From Thermoplasmatales archaeon SW_10_69_26 (lineage in GTDB: Archaea > Thermoplasmatota > SW-10-69-26): a DNA stretch of 47,530 nucleotides. The position numbers and the translations under genes are program-made. The notes beneath the pieces were generated by a model, which ran no database searches, was not told where the DNA came from, and saw only the letters and a program-made list of their open reading frames with translations. Every line of letters begins with the position of its first letter. The first letter of the stretch is position 1. This document shows positions 17,461 to 25,899 of the stretch, piece after piece. Location of the stretch: positions 1-47,530 of the forward strand of contig PXUB01000034.1 in assembly GCA_003009755.1 (NCBI GenBank). The letters run 5' to 3'.

Positions 17461-18519
17461 ATGGCAGAGGCCCACAGCGAGCCCGACAACGGCCACGAGA
17501 TGCCCCACGACGGGGTCGAGGAGGACACCGAGGTCGGCGCGGCCATCGCCATGGGCGTCATCTTCGTCGGTACGATCGGGCTGGCGCTTCTCCTCGCCGA
17601 GCTGTTGCAGGGCCAGGTCCCGGCGGCCTTCGAGGATCCCCAGGACCCGACGAACCCCCTGCTGTACCTGGGCCTGGTCATCGCGTTCACCGCTGGCATC
17701 TTGCTCGTCGCCAAGCTCGACCTCGACTGGATCATCCAGGCCGTCGTGCTCGGCGCCGTCGCCTTGACGATGGTCTACCTCTACGAGCCGATCCTCGCTC
17801 TGATCCCCGGGCTCGGCGGGGCCCCGGCCTTCTCCCTCAGCCTGGCGCTGGGCGCCGGTCTGACCGCGCTGTTGTACTTCTACCCCGAGTGGTACGTCGT
17901 CGACGCGGCCGCGATCTCCGTCGGCGCCGGCGCCACCGGCCTGTTCGGGTTCTCGTTCGGCATCGTGCCCGCGCTCGTGCTCTTGATCGCGTTCGCCGTC
18001 TACGATGCCATCGCCGTCTACCGCACCGAGCACATGCTCGACCTCGCCGACAGCGTCGTCGGGCTCCGCCTGCCCGTCATGCTCGTCGTCCCCAAGGTCG
18101 CCGGCTACTCCTTCCGCGAGGAGATCGAGCAGGAGGACGTGCCCGGCGAGCCCGCCGAGACCGCCGAGGAGCCTCCCCGACCGACCGAGGACGAGGAGGC
18201 CACCGAGGCCGAGGGCCAGGACGCGCTGTTCATGGGGCTGGGCGACATCGTCATCCCCGGCGTCCTCGTCGTCTCCTCCCACGTCTTCCTCGGCGACTAC
18301 GCGGCCAGCCTCGACGCCGTGGTCGGCCTGTCGCCGGCCGTGTTCGTCGCCTTGACGACCCTCGTGGGAGCCACCGCCGGGTTCGCGGTCCTGATGCGCA
18401 GCGTGCTGAAGGGCAACCCGCACGCCGGGCTGCCCGCCCTCAACGGCGGCGCCCTGCTCGGCTTCCTGATCCCGGTCCTGTGGCTGTTCGGGACGGCGCC
18501 CTTGATCCCGCAGTTCTGA
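17461..18519 (+). CDS. Presenilin/signal peptide peptidase-family intramembrane protease
   Basis: A 352-residue polytopic membrane protein of the A22 aspartyl protease group, which cleaves transmembrane helices. Both catalytic aspartates are present: Asp182 in YDAIAVY and Asp262 in MGLGDIVIPG. The downstream PAL-type motif is GLPALNGG (323-330). About nine hydrophobic helices surround a long acidic loop (residues 214-256) between the two catalytic helices, as in archaeal PSH proteins. The acidic N-terminal 25 residues are cytosolic by prediction. Substrates are unknown; the many anchored surface proteins here, including the one just upstream, are candidates by context only. Confidence 0.9.
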   Translation: MAEAHSEPDNGHEMPHDGVEEDTEVGAAIAMGVIFVGTIGLALLLAELLQGQVPAAFEDPQDPTNPLLYLGLVIAFTAGILLVAKLDLDWIIQAVVLGAVALTMVYLYEPILALIPGLGGAPAFSLSLALGAGLTALLYFYPEWYVVDAAAISVGAGATGLFGFSFGIVPALVLLIAFAVYDAIAVYRTEHMLDLADSVVGLRLPVMLVVPKVAGYSFREEIEQEDVPGEPAETAEEPPRPTEDEEATEAEGQDALFMGLGDIVIPGVLVVSSHVFLGDYAASLDAVVGLSPAVFVALTTLVGATAGFAVLMRSVLKGNPHAGLPALNGGALLGFLIPVLWLFGTAPLIPQF

Positions 18520-18846
18520 GGTTCGGCTGATCGGTGTCTGTCCGCGACGGGGGTATCGATCCTGGGGAGATGATCCGAGAGGCAGGGGCAGCCCTGGCTT
18601 CGTTCGTGGAATGCATCACCCGGGGGACACCTCGACGGGCGGCGCGATCACTCTGCGATGGGCACCGAGAGGGCCCCTAGCCCGCCAGGAAACGCGGTTC
18701 GTCTAACCTCAGTCGGCCCCCTATTGTCCGTCAGCAGAGGTCACCCATCGCTGCCGCCGGGCTAGCCGCAACCGCCAGGGATCCAGCGCTCCGACGACGT
18801 GACACCGGCGGATGCCTACGCCGGAGGGCGCCTCCGCGCCGACGAA
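18520..18846. other. Intergenic region upstream of SDR gene
   Basis: No gene is seen in these 327 bp. An ATG at 18812 lies in the SDR frame, but it precedes the TATA box and is not favoured as the start. Confidence 0.4.
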
Positions 18847-18855
18847 GCCTTATGC
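18847..18855 (+). promoter_or_regulatory. TATA box of SDR gene
   Basis: GCCTTATGC is centred 27 nt upstream of the GTG at 18878 and decides that start over the upstream ATG. Confidence 0.6.
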
Positions 18856-18877
18856 GGGGGCGCCGAGCTCGGTCTCC

Positions 18878-19660
18878 GTGTTCGACGCCCTCGACGAGGA
18901 TCCCCGCCTCGGCCTCGCGAACGACACGATCTGGGTGACGGGCGCCTCCAGCGGCATCGGCGAGCAAACCGCCCGCCTGCTGGGGTCGGCCGACGCCCGC
19001 GTCGTGCTCTCCGCCCGCAGCGAGGACCGGCTCGCCGAGCTGGCCGAGGAGGTCCGAGAGGCCGGCGGCCGAGCCCTGGCCGCCCCCGCCGACGTGACCG
19101 AAGCCGACGAGATCGACGCCGCGATTGCGCAAGCCCGCCAGTGGGCCGGCGCCATCGACCACGTGGCCCACGTCGCCGGCTACCCGCTCGACGAGCGCCT
19201 GTGGGACAGCCCGCTGCACGAGCTCGACTAGGCCGACTTCGACCGCGTGCGCGAGGTCGACCTCGAGGGCGCCTGGCGCGTGACCCAAGCCGCCTTGCCC
19301 GACGTCCGCGAGACCGGCGGCGCGATGGTCTACATCTCGTCCACGCCGGCGATCAGCGGCTACAAGGGCACACCCTACACCGAAGCCAAGGCCGCCGTGC
19401 TCGGCCTCATGCGCGACGTCGCCCGCGAGTACGGCGACGACGGCGTGCGCGCCAACGCGCTGGCGCTGGGCAACATCGGGACCGAGGCCACCGTCGAGCA
19501 CACCACCCACGACTACGACGAGCTGGCCCGCGAGGCCGCGCTGGGTCGCTGGGGCCAACCGGCCGAGGCCGCGGCCGCGATCGCCTGGTTCCTCTCGCCG
19601 ATGGCCAGCTTCGTCACCGGACAAACCCTGGTCGTCGACGGCGGGGCGGTGATGCGCTGA
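18878..19660 (+). pseudogene. Short-chain dehydrogenase/reductase broken by one in-frame TAG
   Basis: The frame encodes a classical NAD(P)-dependent SDR of about 260 residues with one amber codon at 19229-19231. Before it are the cofactor motif TGASSGIG and HVAGYP (the NNAG-like motif). After it are the active-site Ser in YISSTPAISG, the YxxxK pair in YTEAK, and the C-terminal GQTLVVDGGAVMR. The family sequence around the stop suggests Glu (ELD-E-ADFDRV), so a single G-to-T change explains it. TAG also ends ABCE1 and the CRM gene normally, so genome-wide pyrrolysine reading is unlikely. It may be a recent pseudogene or a base-call error. Its TGA overlaps the ATG of the DUF72 gene. Confidence 0.85.
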
Positions 19661-20466
19661 TGACCGAGCTGCTCGTCGGCACCTGCGGCTGGTCCTACCC
19701 CGACTGGGTGGGCCCCTTCTACCCGCCCGGCACCGCCAGCGAGGACATGCTGGCCCGCTACGCCGAGGTGTTCGACACCGTCGAGGTCAACAGCTCCTTC
19801 TACGCCGTCCCACCCCGCGAACGCACGCGCCGCTGGGACCGGATCACGCCCGAGGACTTCGACTTCGCCGTGAAAGCCCCCCGTGATCTGACGCACGAGG
19901 CCCGCCTGGACCTGGACGAGGCCGACGACGTCGTCTCGGACTTCGTGACCGCCCTGCGCCCGCTGGGCCTCAAGGTCGGGGTCGTGCTCCTCCAGCTGCC
20001 CCCGTCCCTGACGGCCGACGAGGGCCGCCCGCGCCTGGAGCGGATCCTCGAGGAGGAGGCGATCCCGGCACCGATCGCCGTCGAGGCCCGCCACGAGAGC
20101 TGGAACCATCCCAGCACGTACAGCATGCTGGAGGGCCACGATACGACGTGGGTGTGGAGCGACAACGACCGCTGGTCGTCGCCCTCGGCCCGCACCTCCC
20201 CCGCGGCCTACCTGCGGTTCATCGGCGACCGCGAGACCGAGACCTTCGACGAGCTGCAGCGCGACCCGGAACCCCAGATCCAGCAACGCTGGGCCGACCT
20301 CGAGATGCAGACGGACGCCATCGATACGATCCGCGTCTACGCCAACAACCACTTCGCCGGGTTCGGCCCCGGCGCCGCCAACGCCTTCCTCCGCGTCGCC
20401 GGCCAGGAGCCCAGGGAGTGGGGCGCCGGCGAGCAGGGCGGCCAATCGCAGTTGGGCGAGTTCTGA
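19660..20466 (+). CDS. DUF72 (YecE-like) family protein
   Basis: A 268-residue protein of the DUF72 family, a TIM-barrel-like group of unknown biochemistry. Family signatures are present: GTCGWSYPDWVGPFYP at the N-terminus, FDTVEVNSSFYAVP, FDFAVKAPRDLTH, VVLLQLPPS, IAVEARHESW and YANNHFAGFGPGAANAF. It looks complete and cytoplasmic. The start codon overlaps the SDR stop (TGATG), so it is translated from the same mRNA, and the amber codon upstream could reduce its expression by polarity. The role of the pair is not known. Confidence 0.9.
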   Translation: MTELLVGTCGWSYPDWVGPFYPPGTASEDMLARYAEVFDTVEVNSSFYAVPPRERTRRWDRITPEDFDFAVKAPRDLTHEARLDLDEADDVVSDFVTALRPLGLKVGVVLLQLPPSLTADEGRPRLERILEEEAIPAPIAVEARHESWNHPSTYSMLEGHDTTWVWSDNDRWSSPSARTSPAAYLRFIGDRETETFDELQRDPEPQIQQRWADLEMQTDAIDTIRVYANNHFAGFGPGAANAFLRVAGQEPREWGAGEQGGQSQLGEF

Positions 20467-20527
20467 GGCGGCGGTCGGGCCCCGCCCGCGCCCGTCGGGC
20501 GTCGTCTGTCGATCGTCTACAGGGGAG

Positions 20528-20536
20528 GGTTGAAGG
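20528..20536 (+). promoter_or_regulatory. TATA-like element of small Ca-motif gene
   Basis: GGTTGAAGG lies 27 nt before the second ATG (20559) of the short gene that follows. Confidence 0.4.
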
Positions 20537-20552
20537 GACGTCGGACGGTTGC

Positions 20553-20750
20553 ATGTGCATGGTCTTGGGTCCCACGACAGGGAGCCGGGTCATTCTCGAT
20601 GGAGCTGATGTCTTCGACTTCGATAAGGATGGCAATCCGGGAGTGGGTGACGAGATCAACGCGTTCAAAGTCCAATACAACGTCACCGTCGACGGCGACG
20701 AAACCGACCGGGAAACCATCGAGATCCATGCTGGAGACGATTGTGAATAG
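20553..20750 (+). CDS. Small protein with EF-hand-like loop, function unknown
   Basis: A 65-residue acidic protein. DFDKDGNPGVGDEI has the spacing of oxygen ligands of an EF-hand or dockerin-type calcium loop. It is flanked by beta-strand-like VQYNVTVDG and ETIEIHAGD. No signal peptide is seen, though the N-terminus is uncertain: ATGs at 20553 and 20559 are both usable, and the second is 27 nt from a TATA-like box. Base use is less GC-rich than in the DUF72 gene upstream. The next gene starts 10 nt downstream, so the two form a likely operon. I do not recognise the family. Confidence 0.55.
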   Translation: MCMVLGPTTGSRVILDGADVFDFDKDGNPGVGDEINAFKVQYNVTVDGDETDRETIEIHAGDDCE

Positions 20751-20760
20751 GCGGTAAATC

Positions 20761-22377
20761 ATGGGCGCGAAACCGTGGTTCACTCTTCTGCTCTGCGGAG
20801 TGTTGTTATCCAGCGGGTCGGTCTCTCTGCTTGGAACCCAAGCACCTCAGGAGCCACACGCCGAGTTGTCGAACTCCCACGCTGGCCAGGCAGGGGAGGG
20901 GGATGTGGAACCGGGCTCTGCGTACGCGGCCCAGCCTTCACCCTGCGAGGCGCGGGCCAAGCCGCCGGCTGGGCTCGGCGGCTGTCACGCCTGGCGGGCC
21001 TACGTGGACGGTCCGGCCAGCAGCCACGACGACCCGATCACGATCACCTACGACGGGGATCACGATCTCGTGATCGCCGTGGGGTCCACCCGGCCGCCTG
21101 ACGGTGGGCGCGAGCGGGTGGTGGGGGCCGATGATACGGAGGATGCGACGGCGGTGGCCTTCGATGCGGCGACCGGCGAAGAGGTCTGGCGTCACAAGCT
21201 GGACACGGCCGGCGAGCACGACGTGTTCGCCGACGTGGAGGCGGCCGCCGATACCGGGCCGGTCTATGTGACGGGGGCCACGACCGACGCCACCGGCACC
21301 CAGCACGGTCTCGTCCGCGCTCTCGACCCTGCCAGCGGTGAGCCTGTGTGGACGGACACCTTCGTCTCCCCCCACAGCGACAGCGACGGGTTCTTCGGGC
21401 TCGAAGACACCTACGCTTTCCGCACAGCGGTGACCTCGCAAGGGGAGCTTCTCGTCTCGGGGACCTACACCTCGGCCGACGGTGACAGTGATACGCACTT
21501 CCGGAGCTACGATCCGGCCAGCGGGGCGCTAGCGTGGAACCTCACCTATGAAGGTCATTCGAGTGAGAACGAGTACATCGAATGGCTCGACGTCGACGAC
21601 GGGGCCACCCGCGCCTGGGCTGGAGGACTGGATCGCCGCGGGCGGACCCTCCTCATGGATCTCGATCTCGAGAACCGGGAGGTCGACTGGTACCGTGCGA
21701 AGGGCAGCTACTACGGTGACCGGGGCTTTGCCCACTCCGAGACGCGCGAGGAGATGTACAGCCTCACGACGACGCGCGGGGACAAGGATTACCGGCTGAC
21801 GACGTACGAGGTCGCCACGGGGGACGGGTTGGGCTCGCTGACCACGGGTGTCCCCGAGGACGAACCCAATCGCGCGAGTGATCTGGCCTTCGCCGAAGAG
21901 GAAGGCCTCCTGATCGGGACAGGGAGGACCTTGCCTCCGGAGACCGCAGAGAGCGCCTGGACCGGCACGGTCGGCATCGACGCGGACACGGACGAGGTCG
22001 TTTGGCGAAACCGGGGAGAGGACAGCGCCACCGCTGCCTCCTTCCCCCGCGAGTTGGCCATAGCGCCTGGGGAGTCGTGTGCCGTCGTGGTCGGCAACGG
22101 TCAGAACCCTGTCTACCCCCGGATGCTTTCCATCACTTCGCTCGACATAGGCACGGGGGAACCGATCTTCGAGGCCGGGTACTCCGAGAACCCGTACTAT
22201 CCGCCGTTCGCCGTCGACACAGCCTTCGCCAGCGACGGAGATGCCATCTTCGTGCTCGCCTCCCAGTACCAGCTGACCGCCGATCTCCGGTTGGACAGCC
22301 CGAACAAGTTCACGCAGACGGATTGGCTGGTGCTCGGCTTCGACGATCCCTGTCGATCGCGGGGTCCGGTGGGGTGA
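20761..22377 (+). CDS. Secreted PQQ-like beta-propeller protein
   Basis: A 538-residue exported protein with a signal peptide (residues 6-26, FTLLLCGVLLSSGSVSLLG). A low-complexity acidic linker is followed by a repeated propeller pattern: AVAFDAATGEEVWRHKL, VRALDPASGEPVWTDTF, FRSYDPASGALAWNLTY, GIDADTDEVVWRN and SLDIGTGEPIFEAGY. A pair of Cys (in PSPCEARA and LGGCHAW) may form a disulfide. It differs from the propeller protein at 5381 in length and in lacking a C-terminal anchor. No catalytic motif is visible, so it is best described as a secreted propeller of unknown ligand. Confidence 0.82.
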   Translation: MGAKPWFTLLLCGVLLSSGSVSLLGTQAPQEPHAELSNSHAGQAGEGDVEPGSAYAAQPSPCEARAKPPAGLGGCHAWRAYVDGPASSHDDPITITYDGDHDLVIAVGSTRPPDGGRERVVGADDTEDATAVAFDAATGEEVWRHKLDTAGEHDVFADVEAAADTGPVYVTGATTDATGTQHGLVRALDPASGEPVWTDTFVSPHSDSDGFFGLEDTYAFRTAVTSQGELLVSGTYTSADGDSDTHFRSYDPASGALAWNLTYEGHSSENEYIEWLDVDDGATRAWAGGLDRRGRTLLMDLDLENREVDWYRAKGSYYGDRGFAHSETREEMYSLTTTRGDKDYRLTTYEVATGDGLGSLTTGVPEDEPNRASDLAFAEEEGLLIGTGRTLPPETAESAWTGTVGIDADTDEVVWRNRGEDSATAASFPRELAIAPGESCAVVVGNGQNPVYPRMLSITSLDIGTGEPIFEAGYSENPYYPPFAVDTAFASDGDAIFVLASQYQLTADLRLDSPNKFTQTDWLVLGFDDPCRSRGPVG

Positions 22378-22550
22378 GGGTAGCCCCGCCGGTGGGGAAC
22401 GCCAGCACCAGCGACAGCGCGACCGGGATCGTCATCGTCCGCGACGTGGGATCTCGGAGCGACGAACTCGCTGGCAAAGGCAAACGGTGTGGCCCCTGCT
22501 GGTCAGCGCCGACGGGGACGGAAGGGGCCAAAAGACCCCTGGCTTCCCCC

Positions 22551-24335
22551 TCACCGCCAGGGCAGCCCGGTCTGGTGGTCGTGGGTGTCCTCGTAGGTCA
22601 GCGCGCTCCCGTCGTCGCCGCCCCAGTGGACCTCGATCGGCCCGGAGGGGCGCGGCAGCGGGCTGTCCTGTTCGAGCACGAGCTCGAGCTGGTGGCCCTC
22701 CTCGACCACCGTGTCGAGCGGGAACAGCTGCATCTCGACGTCCAGCTGCTCGCCGGGCGTGACCGGCTGGGGGTCGTCGCCGCCGGCGGCGTAGCGCAGG
22801 TTCATGTAGCCGTGGCCGATGCGCTTGCGCTCGCCGTCCTCGTCCACGTCGTAGAGGGAGGCCTCGAGGTTGCCGTCCGGCGAGGTGGGGGTGGCGGTGA
22901 AGTGGAACCGCGGCTCGCCGACGATGCGCTTGTCGGCGTCGAGGGGCTGGCTCGTCCACGTGAGCTGGCTGGTCGGCTCGGCGGGCGCCGTCGTCCCGGC
23001 CGGGGTGAACAGCGTGGCCGAGCCGTCCTCGGTCGTGTTCGTGGACAGCGAGCCGTCGCCGAGGTACAGGCTGTGGGTCTCGGCGTCCCTCGGCGGCCAG
23101 TCCTCGCTGGCGTGCCAGCCGCCCTCGTCGTCCTGGCTCCACACCGTCGGGCCGGTGTCGACGTCTTGGCCCTTGAGTTCGCTGTCGAACCAGCGCTTGA
23201 GGGTCTCCGCGAAGTCCCAGCGCACCGCATCGGGGTGCGGGCAGGCCCCGCAGTTCTCGACCTGGTCGGGGCGGTCGGGGTAGATGTGGCTCCACTGGCC
23301 GAACCACAGCTTGCGCTCGCCGTCGAGCTGCTCGAGATCGTCCCAGACGTGCGTGACCATGTCCGGGTGCACGTTCCAGTCCTGCAGGCCGTGCACGACG
23401 AACACGGAGCCGTCGTAGTTCTCGAGGACCTCGGGCTTGAACGAGCGCTCCTCCCAGTACCCGGTCGGGTCCTGGCCGCCGGTCGCGGTGCCGGAGGCGC
23501 CGTTGGCCAGGTGCTCCCCGACAGCCGGGCAGGCGCGCTCGGCCCAGACGGGGTCCGGGCGCTCGAGCCAGTTCGCGCCGTCGTAGTACAGCGGGCCGAG
23601 CATGCCGCCCTTGGCGACGCCGAAGGACCAGTAGGCGAAGTTCAGCCAGCCGGCGCGCGTCTCGGCGGTTCCGTTCATGAAGTGCAGCTCCTGGAAGGAC
23701 GGGATCCCGGCCAGGGGAACGATCGTCTTCAGGTTCTCGTTGCCCTGCGCGGCGGCCTCCCACGGCGTCGAGCCGTCGTAGGATTTCCCGATGAGGCCGA
23801 CGTCGCCGGTCGAGACGTCCAGCTCGGCGAGGAACGTGACGGCGTCGTCGACGGCGACCTGCTCGCGGGGCCCGAAGTAGTCCTCGCAGCCTCCGCTGTC
23901 GCCGGTGCCGGGCACGCTGACCATGGCGACGGCGTAGCCGTGGGGCACCAGGTTCTCGATGAGGAAGTTGTCCAGGCGGGCGTCGTCGGGGTTGTCGACG
24001 TCGCCCTCGAGCTCGCCGTAGTAGGGGCCGATGTCGGCCACGACGGGCACCTGCTCGTCGGGGCCCAGGTCGGCCGGTTTCACGATCCCGATCGAGACGT
24101 CGTCGCCGGCCGAGCTGGTGACCATCACCTGCTCGGGCTCACCGATCTCGTAGGTCCCGTCGTCCACCGTGGACGACCACTGGCCGCTCGTGTTCAACTC
24201 CGCGTCCGCCGGGTACTGGCTGGCCTTGCTGTTGGCTTCGCCGAGATCGTCGCCGACCTCCTCGGATCCGATCCCGATGCATCCGGCGAGGGCGATCAAG
24301 GCGCCGACCGCGAGCACGGCGACCGTCCGTCGCAT
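22551..24335 (-). CDS. Lipoprotein S15/CocE-family alpha/beta hydrolase
   Basis: A 594-residue exported serine hydrolase related to Xaa-Pro dipeptidyl peptidases and cocaine esterase. MRRTVAVLAVGALIALAGC carries a lipobox with Cys19. The nucleophile is Ser185 in GKSYDGS. The acid is the Asp of VVHGLQDWNV and the His lies in GQWSHIY, both in family positions. The C-terminal third is the jelly-roll domain of this family (SLYLGDGSLS ... TSQPLDADKRIVG ... HWGGDDGSALTYEDT). The ATG at 24335 lies 26 nt below a TTAACC element, and the GTG three codons up is less likely. Peptidase versus esterase activity cannot be decided from sequence. Confidence 0.9.
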   Translation of the reverse strand: MRRTVAVLAVGALIALAGCIGIGSEEVGDDLGEANSKASQYPADAELNTSGQWSSTVDDGTYEIGEPEQVMVTSSAGDDVSIGIVKPADLGPDEQVPVVADIGPYYGELEGDVDNPDDARLDNFLIENLVPHGYAVAMVSVPGTGDSGGCEDYFGPREQVAVDDAVTFLAELDVSTGDVGLIGKSYDGSTPWEAAAQGNENLKTIVPLAGIPSFQELHFMNGTAETRAGWLNFAYWSFGVAKGGMLGPLYYDGANWLERPDPVWAERACPAVGEHLANGASGTATGGQDPTGYWEERSFKPEVLENYDGSVFVVHGLQDWNVHPDMVTHVWDDLEQLDGERKLWFGQWSHIYPDRPDQVENCGACPHPDAVRWDFAETLKRWFDSELKGQDVDTGPTVWSQDDEGGWHASEDWPPRDAETHSLYLGDGSLSTNTTEDGSATLFTPAGTTAPAEPTSQLTWTSQPLDADKRIVGEPRFHFTATPTSPDGNLEASLYDVDEDGERKRIGHGYMNLRYAAGGDDPQPVTPGEQLDVEMQLFPLDTVVEEGHQLELVLEQDSPLPRPSGPIEVHWGGDDGSALTYEDTHDHQTGLPWR

Positions 24336-24356
24336 CGGACCCACCGAGGCCGCGGG

Positions 24357-24365
24357 AGGTTAAGG
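24357..24365 (-). promoter_or_regulatory. TATA-like element of S15-family gene
   Basis: Minus-strand CCTTAACCT is centred about 26 nt upstream of the ATG at 24335. Confidence 0.5.
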
Positions 24366-24430
24366 GGTTTGTGGGGAACCCGTTCACCGGGCCAACTCCC
24401 CGACTGGTCGTGGGGGTCGGGGACACGCAA

Positions 24431-24440
24431 GCGTTTATCC
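24431..24440 (+). promoter_or_regulatory. TATA box of lamin-tail protein gene
   Basis: GCGTTTATCC lies about 32 nt upstream of the ATG at 24467, giving a leader of only a few bases. Confidence 0.6.
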
Positions 24441-24466
24441 GCCGCCTGGGCGCTGTCGACCCGAGG

Positions 24467-25339
24467 ATGGTCAACGCTGGGGTGGCCCTGGCCCTCGTGC
24501 TGGCGCTCGTGGTACCCGTCGGCACGGCCCAGGCCGCACCGACGCAGGACACCCCGCTCGACTGGACCGAGGGTAGCTTCGAGGTCGGCCTGAAGGGAGC
24601 CGGCAAGGCCCTGATCCCCGAGGCCGTGGACGCCCCCGATCACGAGCGGCTGTCCGTCCCGGTCGATCCATGCCATCGCGAGCTGAGCCTGGGCCTCACC
24701 TACGAGCCCAGGAACGCCTCGGCCCGCGTGGCCGAGGAGGGCTACGCCGCCGAGGCCACGCTGCCCTACCGGTTCCAGGCCGGCCTGATCGCGCCCAACG
24801 GCACGGTGCTCCACCGGATCGTCGTCGACGAGCCGGACCCCTCGATCGCCTTCGGCACCGTCGAGGAGCCGGGCGAGCACACGCTCGAGCTCGAGCTGCT
24901 CGAAGGCGCCACGGTCGACTGGCGGGTGCGGATCCGCGGCTTCGCGGCGGCCGACGAGCCGACCTGCGATCTCTGGCTGAACGAGGTCGAAACGAACCCA
25001 GCCGCCGGCGGGGACTGGGTCGAGCTGTACAACGAGGGCTCGACGCCCGTCGACGTCTCCGGCTGGAGCCTGCAAGCCGAGGAGGGCTCGGCGGACCGGA
25101 CGTTGGCCGAGGGCACGGTGCTGGCGGCCGGCGAGCGCCGCCCGATCGATCTCGGCCCCACCACGCTGTCCCCCGCGGACGAGACGGTCACCTGGCTGGG
25201 ACCCCGAGGCTCGGTCTTCGAGACCACGCCGAGCCTCACCGACGCGGACGCCGACGATCGGACGTGGCAGAAGGCCGGTGACGGGCTCGGCGACTGGATC
25301 TTCGCGGACGGGACACCCGGCCAACCCAACGCCGGCTAG
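24467..25339 (+). CDS. Secreted lamin-tail-domain (LTD) protein
   Basis: A 290-residue exported protein. VNAGVALALVLALVVPVGTAQA is the signal peptide, which fixes the ATG at 24467 rather than the longer frame from 24371. Residues 30-160 are a beta-rich domain with one Cys (DPCHREL). From about residue 165, DLWLNEVETNP...DWVELYNEGSTPVDVSGWSL is a clear LTD domain, an Ig-like module common in secreted prokaryotic hydrolases and surface proteins. No catalytic domain is present, so a binding or structural role is likely. It is divergent from the S15-family gene. Confidence 0.82.
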   Translation: MVNAGVALALVLALVVPVGTAQAAPTQDTPLDWTEGSFEVGLKGAGKALIPEAVDAPDHERLSVPVDPCHRELSLGLTYEPRNASARVAEEGYAAEATLPYRFQAGLIAPNGTVLHRIVVDEPDPSIAFGTVEEPGEHTLELELLEGATVDWRVRIRGFAAADEPTCDLWLNEVETNPAAGGDWVELYNEGSTPVDVSGWSLQAEEGSADRTLAEGTVLAAGERRPIDLGPTTLSPADETVTWLGPRGSVFETTPSLTDADADDRTWQKAGDGLGDWIFADGTPGQPNAG

Positions 25340-25850
25340 GCGGTCCCCGTCAGCGGCCGCTCTCGCGGAGGTGCCGTTCCCGTCCTCGGCGTGGTCGTTC
25401 CCCAGCGCTGGCTCGAGGTCCCCCGGCGCCAGCCGCCGCACGCCGGTCGTGACCGGTCCCCGAGCCCGTGTGACCAGCGCGCGGTGGCCTCGCCGTCGGT
25501 CCACCTCGCTTGGGTCGTCTTCCGGCACAGGCCGGCGGCGTTGCACGTCTCGATCCCGGCCACGGCGCCCGCGACGGGCTCCTCGTCCTCGTCGTGGACC
25601 GGCACTCGCGGTCACCTCGACCCCGTCGCTGCCGTGCTCGATCGGGTGGACGTGCATCGTCGGCTCGGTCAAGCCCACCGTCGCGCTCGTGGTGCCTGGC
25701 CTCCGTCGTCCGTGAGGGTCACCCGAGGATATACGCACCGCCGGCGTCGTCGGTGGGCTCGACGAGGTGACCGCTGGCCCCGTCGCCATCCCCCAGCGAC
25801 CAGGCGCAGGCCTCGATCGAGCCGTCCTCGTCGCCGCTGAAGGGAGGAAG
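25340..25850 (-). pseudogene. Decayed C-terminus of a third subtilisin-like paralogue
   Basis: No intact frame exists, but the minus strand can be read piecewise as the tail of a protein like the subtilisin at 25900-27711. The pieces, in order, are SGDEDGSIEACAWSLGDG with DDAGGAY (a PKD domain), then after shifts VTLTDDGGQA, TVGLTEPTMHVHPIEHGSDG and VHDEDEEPVAGAVAGIETC. MHV...IHD-like spacing and the later Cys pair echo the C-terminal domain of the neighbour. At least two frameshifts separate the pieces. This indicates that the tandem protease array once had another member. Confidence 0.6.
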
Positions 25851-25899
25851 ATAAGAAGAGGAGAGGAGGGGACCGGCCCCTCTAGAACCGACGGACCCG

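Noticed and set aside
18878-19660. Pyrrolysine at the SDR amber codon
   Set aside because: TAG ends ABCE1 and the CRM gene at natural C-termini, SDRs are not known pyrrolysine proteins, and a one-base change from Glu explains it. It would need a pyl gene search to reopen.
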